In this document: one piece after another, positions 58,001-64,000 of the stretch
Position numbering within the stretch: position 1 is the stretch's first letter
Layout of the letters: each line of letters begins with the position of its first letter
Assembly: GCA_033439265.1 (NCBI GenBank)
Contig: JAVTVX010000017.1
Location: forward strand, 13,166,001 to 13,230,000
Source of the DNA: Dillenia suffruticosa
Taxonomy: Eukaryota > Streptophyta > Magnoliopsida > Dilleniales > Dilleniaceae
Reading direction: 5' to 3'
DNA: 64,000 nt
Translations under genes and position numbers: made by a program
The notes under the pieces: generated by a model
The model's input: only the letters and a program-made list of their open reading frames with translations
The model's database searches: none
Told to the model about the DNA's origin: nothing

Positions 58001-58890
58001 CGTCTCTTTTATATTAGCAATCCTGATTAAATGAGATTGCTCTCAAAGAATTTTTGGATTATCACAAAAGAGCTATATCAAAAGAGCTTTACAAATATAT
58101 GGCATGCAGGATTGTAAATCAGGAGATACTTCCATGACTAAAGGAGATAAGTTTAGTCTCGATTAATGCCCCAAAAGTGATTTTGAACAAAGAGAAATGT
58201 AGAAGATTTCCTATGCATCAGCAGTAGGAAATCTGACATATGCTCAAGTTTTTTCGTAATCGAATATTGTATACATTAAAGGAATGTTTGGTAAATACTT
58301 AATTAACCCAGAAATAGATCATTAGAGAGCAGTCAAATGGGTATTCAAATATTTATAAAGAACAAAAGAGTATATTCCCACATATCGGAAGTCAGATTAG
58401 TTTGAGATCATTGGGTATATTGACTTCGACTTTGTGAGATATCAAGATAGCATGAAGTCAACTTCGTGCTACATCTATCTACTTGGTAGAGGTTCTATCT
58501 CTTGGAAGAGTGCTAAACAATCACTTATAGCCTTTTCCATAATGGTAGTAGAGTTTGTAGCATGCTATGAGGTATTCAACTACGGGATGTGACTACAAAA
58601 TTTTGTTATGAGATTGTGTACATTGGAACATATTGAACAACCACTCAACTTATTTTATGACAATAAATCAGCGATATTGTATTTCAATAACAATAGGAGC
58701 TCAACAAACTCAAAATATATAGATATCAAGTTCTTAGTTATTAAAAAAATGATTTAGAGTGGACAGTTGTCGATGGAGTATTTTGGCACAAACTCCATGA
58801 TCGCAAATTCGCTTACTAAGGGAGTATCACTCAAAATGTTTCATGAGCACATTACTCGTATGGGTGTTATGTCGCTTGAGAATATATAGT
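55020..58890 (+). pseudogene. Degenerate gag-pol of copia G
   Basis: The gag region (55030-55480) shows NGSNFKSWQG, AIPKIFRDTIADSITTGKAF and LADIEKRFVKNENA. The integrase region (56670-56900) shows LPESLYGEAFKIAAYTLNRV and SYKPWNDRYPSLKHFHIWGC. RT text (57370-57960) includes ISYKWIFKTKRDSNGNVDSC, LELHHMDIKTVLLNGDID and LVLYVADILLISNDIG. RNase H text (58400-58870) includes GRGSISWKSAKQSLIAFSIM and SLTKGVSLKMFHEHI. Dozens of breaks. Confidence 0.8.
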
Positions 58891-59007
58891 TTTAGTGAGA
58901 ATTTGTATTTTCTTATACTTATTTATCGTAACTGATCATTGGATTATCACTTAAAGAATAGTCTAATTAAAATGATTTGTTACTGTATATTTATCATAGC
59001 GCTTTAA

Positions 59008-59403
59008 TGTATATAAAACGGTATGGAACTTTTAAAAGTGTATATATCAAATGGTAATATTCTATTGTGTGATCGGTCAAAATTACCAAAAGGTAAGTGG
59101 TGATTTTGAAATCTAAAATCACATATAGTTATCTTGAGTGGTTATGGTCTCCAGATTAACATATCTCATAACTCCTTCTGATTCCCCATCGTTTAGTAAG
59201 AGAAACCCAAGGGATACATATAATCTGGAAGATAAAAAATTTAGGATCTGAAGATCAAATCCCAAGATCTGTATACTCATTTGTTTTCAATGGATTCAGA
59301 AACATTTTCTCTGATTTTCTTGGTATTTCTTGATGATCTAACATGAGATCTAGCATATATGAATATATTGACGATGGTTTTCATTGTATTAGAGTTTTTA
59401 ACA
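59008..59403 (+). repeat. 3' LTR of copia G
   Basis: It starts TGTATATAAAACGG and ends tttttaaca. It matches 53471-53836 in order but with many differences. Confidence 0.83.
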
Positions 59404-59765
59404 AAAGGTAGTATAAGTTATGGGTGCTGAGTCAGGTTGCCCATGTGGGTTTGACCCAAACCCATTCCCTTAATCCATTTTGGGATTCAGAGGAGGGAAG
59501 GGAGGGAGTTGTTTTTTAAGAGAAAACCAATTCCTAACTCTTTTAATCATCATCATGCACATTGAAGAAATAAGAGAATACACAAAAAAAGAGATCTACA
59601 CCATATACACTTTTGAATCAAAGACTCTTGGATTGTGAACAAAAAGAGATTGATATATTCGTGATAGTTTTCGGACCCGTATATCGAAAAAATTAGTGAT
59701 CCGATCATAAATTTTGGAATATTAAATATTTATTTCACTGTAATTGTATCAGAGAATGCTTTTAT
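59404..59765 (+). repeat. 5' LTR of copia C, right-hand part
   Basis: It matches 7243-7607 of the solo LTR: taagttat, gggtttgacccaaac, aaagactcttggattgtgaac and ctgtaattgtatcag are shared in order. It ends just before the primer site. Confidence 0.83.
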
Positions 59766-59766
59766 T

Positions 59767-59778
59767 GGTATCAGAGCA
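59767..59778 (+). other. Primer-binding site, copia C
   Basis: tggtatcagagc, the exact initiator-methionine tRNA complement. Confidence 0.9.
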
Positions 59779-61661
59779 TAATTTAGGGTATTTCCTATTT
59801 TTTGATGTATATTCGAGTTCCAATTTTTTTAAAAAAATTGAAAATGGTAACTTTGATTATAGACCACGAAATATTTTGAAATTTGAAAAGTAGAGTATCC
59901 ATGATGTTAGAAATTGATTTGCAAAGTTTTATGCATGGTCGTCATGTATTTTTGGAGAAAAATGAAACCCTAGCCGAAAATGAAAATACTTATATCTATT
60001 TGCATGAGAGATTTTATGATTTAAAACTTGTATGGTTAAATTCTCCATTAAAAATCCTTTCCAACCATATAAATAACATGCAAAATGGTTTAGAAATGAG
60101 GGAGAAATCAAAATCTGAAAAACTGTTCGAGATACAGAAATCTGGACTTAGGGAAGACGATGAACAGTGTAAAAAATATAATCCCACTCTCGGGCCATGG
60201 GTTGTGAAGCCCAAACGTCACGATCCAAACCTCATATCGAAAAACTGATAGCACCATTAGATTCAGAGACCCCAAAAATGGGGGGCAGGCAAAATACGGT
60301 GGCTGCATTCAGCCGGGAAGGTGGCGCGTGGGCTTCACGCGCCACCTGGGCGCGTGGGCGGGTCACCCACGTGCTGCCGCCACCTGCGTGATGTGCCCTC
60401 TAAGGCCGCATTTTTTTAAAATTATTTTTTATTTGCTTATTTTTGTATTTTTTTATTTTTCTGTAATTTCAAATTATTATTTTTGGATTGAAAATTATTT
60501 TCTATTGATTTTAATTTTGTAAAATTTTTTTAAAATTGCAAAAAAATCAATTAACAAGTGAAACAAATTTATGAAAATTTTTTACATGTTTGAAAAAATA
60601 TTTTCTAATTTATGTCTACCTGAATTAAATTTTATAAAACACATTTGATTTGTACTCATTGATTTAAGTATAAATAATTATGGATGGTATTTTAAAAATT
60701 TTTGATTGGTTTCGTGTCCAATCTAATGTTTACCCCATTTTATGGATATGATGAGAATCAGATGTATTCTTGCACCCTTCGGGGGAGATGTAGAGACGAG
60801 AGGATCCCGAAACGTTTGGTAAAACTGTATATGATATTGCATTATAAGATTAAAGCAATGCACACTTTGCCGCAACATCTGTGGGTTATGAGTCGAAAAC
60901 GTTATGAATTTTGACGTTTGGGTCACTGGTTAGGAGGTGACGAAGCCGAGATTAAGATTATAAGGAATTCCCTCCCTGATCATTTGGTTGGAATGATTGA
61001 CAAAATAATAGAGGAAAATAAGTTGCTTTACCTCAAAGATTTCAAACTAAAACTGCTTAGGATGTAGAGAGTTAGGGAAATAGAGATTAAAATGAAAATG
61101 ACGTTGTCTCTAAAAATCAATGGCTCTAGACCCCAAGCTATTAGGAGATTCACCCCGAGATATAGACTTTCAATTGTGATGGTCAATATGGTTACTCGTA
61201 TGTATATGGAAGATAAGAAAGAAAAGAAAAAAGAAATTTGATTGTATATATATATATTTTTTTTCTTTTCTTTGTGCACAGTTATGTACTATGATGAGAA
61301 CAGTGCCATGAACATATGATATAATATTTTTCTCTTTAAATATATATCAAGAATGTGCATATTTTGTATATTTATGCGAATATGTGAAAAGATATATTCT
61401 AAATTCACATGATTTTAGTGGGAGTTTTTAGGTTAGTAGAATTTAAGTAATTATCACCTAAGAGTTAAAGGATTTTGCTACTTTGAAGTTAAATTTATGA
61501 TAATCAAACATTTGGATGATGAATGATGATTGGGAATTTAGTAATCTTTCGAGTTTACACCTTATGTTCGTTTATGATAAATTTATTAGATTTCATGTAC
61601 AAAATTATATGAATGAATGAATATAAATACTTATAATTATCTCTCTTTGAAAACCAAGACC
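59779..61661 (+). other. Long leader of copia C with an unknown 121-codon frame and GC-rich hairpins
   Basis: About 1.9 kb separates the primer site from gag. It holds an open frame at 59883-60248 (MKSRVSMMLEIDLQSFMHGR onward) without a family I recognise, and a GC-rich island at 60300-60410. In the island, arms ggtggcgcgtg (60320-60330) and cacgcgccacc (60336-60346) form a perfect hairpin, followed by a second shorter one around cgtggg/cccacg. A further frame near 60700-61080 is interrupted by stops. It may include an older insertion. Confidence 0.5.
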
Positions 61662-62395
61662 ATGATATCGAAATCAATAATAGCAGATTTGAATAAATAT
61701 AATAAGTTTAATGGTGACAATTATGACATTTGGTGCCATAAGATATGGTATGTGCTAGAAGAGTAAGATACCTTAGAAAATATCAATCATATCATGCAAA
61801 ACCCTGGAATTAGATATACTGCTCAACAGAGAAGAGATCAAGAAGTTTACTAGGCGTGGAAGAAAAAAAAATCCACTACACGTTGCATCCTGGTTAGTTT
61901 TGTAGTTGATGATCTCATACATGAATGTGAGCAATTTTTTACTGTTCATGACATATGGGTGTACCTCAGAGAGAAATATAGAGATGCCAGTGTGAACCGT
62001 CTGAGACAGTTGACTATTAAATTTGACACATACAAAAAGAAGTCTGATCATAATATCGAACTACACTTGAAAACTATGTCAAACATGATAAGGGAATTGA
62101 AATCAGTAGGTCATGTTTTATCTGATGAGCAACAGGTTCAAGCTTTAATCCGATCCCTTCCAGACCAGTGGGACCACTTGAAGGTCAATCTGACTCATAA
62201 TGATAGTATTAAGACTTTCGCTGATACTGCTCGCCACGTAGAACTCGGAAATGAGTGGTTTGGTACTGTAAAATCAATTTTTAATGCCTTTGTAGTTGAG
62301 TCCAGTTCCTAAAAAGTTTCAGACTTTAAACGAAAGGGGAACAAGAACAAAGGCAAGAAAGGGAAGGAAATTGCGGAAGGATCTAAGAAGAACAA
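61662..62395 (+). pseudogene. gag of copia C (UBN2 type)
   Basis: SIIADLNKYNKFNGDNYDIW and WYVLEE open it, followed by DASVNRLRQLTIKFDTYKKK, NMIRELKSVGHVLSDEQQVQ and ALIRSLPDQWDHLKVNLTHN. It ends in a lysine-rich stretch. This is the standard copia gag layout. The frame is broken in places. Confidence 0.83.
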
Positions 62396-62419
62396 TTCTA
62401 ACCGTAAGTCTATCTCATT

Positions 62420-62860
62420 TGAGCGGATACACAGATGCTGATTGGGGTGGTGACTTAGATGAACGTAAGTCTATCTCAGATTATATTTTCTTGCTAAATA
62501 AAGGCGCCATCTCTTGGAGAAGCAATAAACAAACATGTGTATTACTGTCCACGATGGAAGCAGAATTTGTAACTTGTGTTTCAACAGTTCAGGAGTGTGT
62601 TTGGTTAAAACGATTTTTACAACATCTGGGGATCGTAAGCGACAAATTGGAGTTGTGACAATTTATAATGATTGTCAATCAAATATCGCTTACATGAAAG
62701 ATCCCAAATATTATGGAAAAACCAAACACATTGATACGAAATTCAATTTTATTCAAGACATTGTTAAAAAAAGAGAGGTGATATTGAAATATTTATCTAC
62801 GCATTTAATGGTGGCTGATCCATTCACAAACCGATACCTAGAGATATATTTCTGAAATAT
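62420..62860 (+). pseudogene. RNase H of copia C
   Basis: LSGYTDADWGGDLDERKSIS, GAISWRSNKQTCVLLSTMEA and ECVWLKRFLQHLGIV, then YYGKTKHIDTKFNFIQDIV and LSTHLMVADPFTNR: the copia RNase H domain and its end. The frame is broken. Confidence 0.85.
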
Positions 62861-63501
62861 GTAAAATCTCTAGTATTGCGTAGAGTCTAATTATATGTGT
62901 ATACAATGAACGTGATGTAATGCTCATTATTATATGACATTTGAATTATTTATATTTGCGAATTCTTATGTCTTGATTAAAAAGTATGTCGGACAAGTTT
63001 GGAAGATTGATTTTTTCACACGAGCAATCGCCTATAATATTTGTGTAATATATAGAGATGAGACAATGTTAATTTTGGATAATTAACATAAATTAACCGC
63101 CTTAATACAAAACTAAGATGAGATTATTCTTGATATTTATTTATTTGATAATCGAAATGAATTTCTCACAATCCATTACATTTTTCTAGAAGCCAGGTGT
63201 GATTCTCTCTTGGAAAAGTGATTTTTTGGAGAATTTATAAGAAGAGAGAATTAAGTCAGTATCGTGATATATTTGAACTAAAATCTGTACGATACATTAT
63301 AATTTTGAAATAGACATACGCTTCTAAATAAATAGAAAATGTATTGTAATACGTGTTCGTACCACATGTGCTTTTAGTAACCTTATGGGTAATAAGTTAA
63401 TGAATTTCTCTATCTCATTATGTGAAACCCAGAGTTTTGTAATTAATCTCATTTAATACCCATAAAACTTTCGCTTGTTTTTTAAAACTTTATTTTAGTA
63501 T
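62861..63501 (+). other. Region between pol and LTR of copia C, nothing recognised
   Basis: About 640 AT-rich bases without a clear polypurine tract. The true LTR start may lie within it, because the solo copy at 6783 begins exactly at the gypsy A end and so cannot fix the boundary. Confidence 0.45.
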
Positions 63502-64000
63502 TGTTAGTTTAGCATGTAACCAATAGATCATGATTGATTCGGTTTTGCGAGAAAGTAGCTAAAATGAAGTGGAAAGATAGTAGTACGAAAGGAAAACTGT
63601 CTTAAAGTTTGTACGTAATTTTTATATTCACAAACTGGCCAATTATGTTTTTAACTTGATATTCTGAAACATAATTGTGAATGTATAGTTGAAATGAGTC
63701 AAATATGCTCTTGTTCATTAATAAAGTAATAAGAGGTACGGTGACTCTATATATAGTAAAAGAGGTCTGGGGTATAACAAGACTTGATATCCTCATAGTA
63801 TTAGATCTTGAGTTATTACATATCCTTAACCAGTGTATAGTTATGAGTTCTCGATATACTCGCTGGTCACACGATCCATTTGTCTGTATGAAATCGATGG
63901 TATATGGAAGTGATTGAGCAAAATATAGGTTTAACCCTCATGTGCGAGTGGTAGATGTAAGTTATGGATGCTGGGTGGGGTCGTCCATGTGGGTTTGACC
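63502..64000 (+). repeat. 3' LTR of copia C, left part
   Basis: It starts TGTTAGTTTAGCATG and matches 6783-7285 of the solo LTR at about nine in ten positions, with an 11-base length difference near 63550. tatatatag at 63750-63758 is a candidate TATA box, kept as tatatag in the solo copy. The rest is outside the window. Confidence 0.82.

Larger units (their letters stand above)
53471..59403 (+). mobile_element. Copia G: old Ty1/copia element
   Basis: LTRs of about 370-396 bases flank a primer-like site, a long leader, degenerate gag, integrase, RT and RNase H in copia order. The LTRs differ much more than those of copia B (about one in five by eye). No matching target duplication was found: tataa stands on the left and aaagg on the right. 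The left flank is LINE and the right flank is the middle of a copia C LTR. Many breaks (dozens). Confidence 0.82.
59404..64000 (+). mobile_element. Copia C: Ty1/copia element, reaching the right window edge
   Basis: The right part of a 5' LTR, an exact primer site, a 1.9-kb leader, gag, RNase H and the start of a 3' LTR are seen. The body is much shorter than a usual copia element; it is broken and is not a working copy. The 5' LTR begins abruptly at the end of copia G, which suggests that copia G entered this LTR. The lone LTR at 6783-7607 is from the same family. Confidence 0.8.

Noticed and set aside
1-64000. tRNA, rRNA or other structural RNA genes
   Set aside because: The only tRNA-like words are the short primer-binding sites of the LTR elements. 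No cloverleaf or rRNA sequence was noticed, although a dedicated scan was not possible.

Overview
The window is nuclear DNA of a seed plant. The evidence is plant-type chromovirus and copia retrotransposons primed by initiator-methionine tRNA, a plant L1-type LINE, a complete CACTA (En/Spm) DNA transposon, and a decayed copy of a patellin (Sec14-GOLD) gene. No intact host gene was recognised; nearly all of the sequence is nested repeats. The species cannot be told from what I see.

Layout. 1-6782: right part of an old Ty3/gypsy chromovirus (gypsy A), plus strand, its left end outside the window. 6783-7607: lone LTR of a copia family (copia C) whose fuller copy lies at the right edge. 7608-10415: AT-rich, nothing recognised. 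10416-11147: patellin pseudogene, minus strand. 11230-12287: 3' part of a LINE, continued at 53343-53470. 12288-53337: copia B, inserted in the LINE's RNase H-like region and swollen to about 41 kb by later insertions. 53471-59403: old copia G. 59404-64000: copia C, running off the right edge.

Inside copia B the nest is deep. Gypsy D (12956-23179, minus strand) sits in its gag region between perfect AAGGA target duplications. Gypsy E (25397-52540) sits in its pol region and itself carries two insertions: gypsy F (26547-36921) in its LTR and the CACTA element (40490-52375) in its reverse transcriptase region. The order of arrival is therefore LINE, copia B, gypsy E, then gypsy F and CACTA, with gypsy D entering copia B independently. 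LTR divergence judged by eye fits this broadly: gypsy D about one difference in 25, copia B and gypsy F nearer one in 10 to 12, copia G worse.

The CACTA element is the liveliest part. It has matching 14-bp ends CACTACAAAAAAAG, a 3-bp ATT duplication, and two genes on the minus strand. Both can be read without a break once ordinary GT-AG introns are removed: a TNP2/TNPD-type transposase of 1177 codons in four exons, and an En/Spm-type accessory protein of 416 codons in six exons, the first of which is only its ATG. Upstream of the transposase lie a CpG-dense GC-rich block and three blocks of palindromic 30-bp repeats with a TTCGTCCC core. The element ends carry a related TTCGTCGC core. This resembles the upstream and downstream control regions of maize Spm.

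The three better-preserved chromoviruses (A, D, F) share an intron-like spacer between gag and pol; in A and F it also holds the same bulged hairpin and an AT microsatellite. Several LTR families and the CACTA leader share a CT/GA tract followed by a GC-rich block, which looks like a recurrent promoter design. All LTR elements here are broken fossils and are treated as such.
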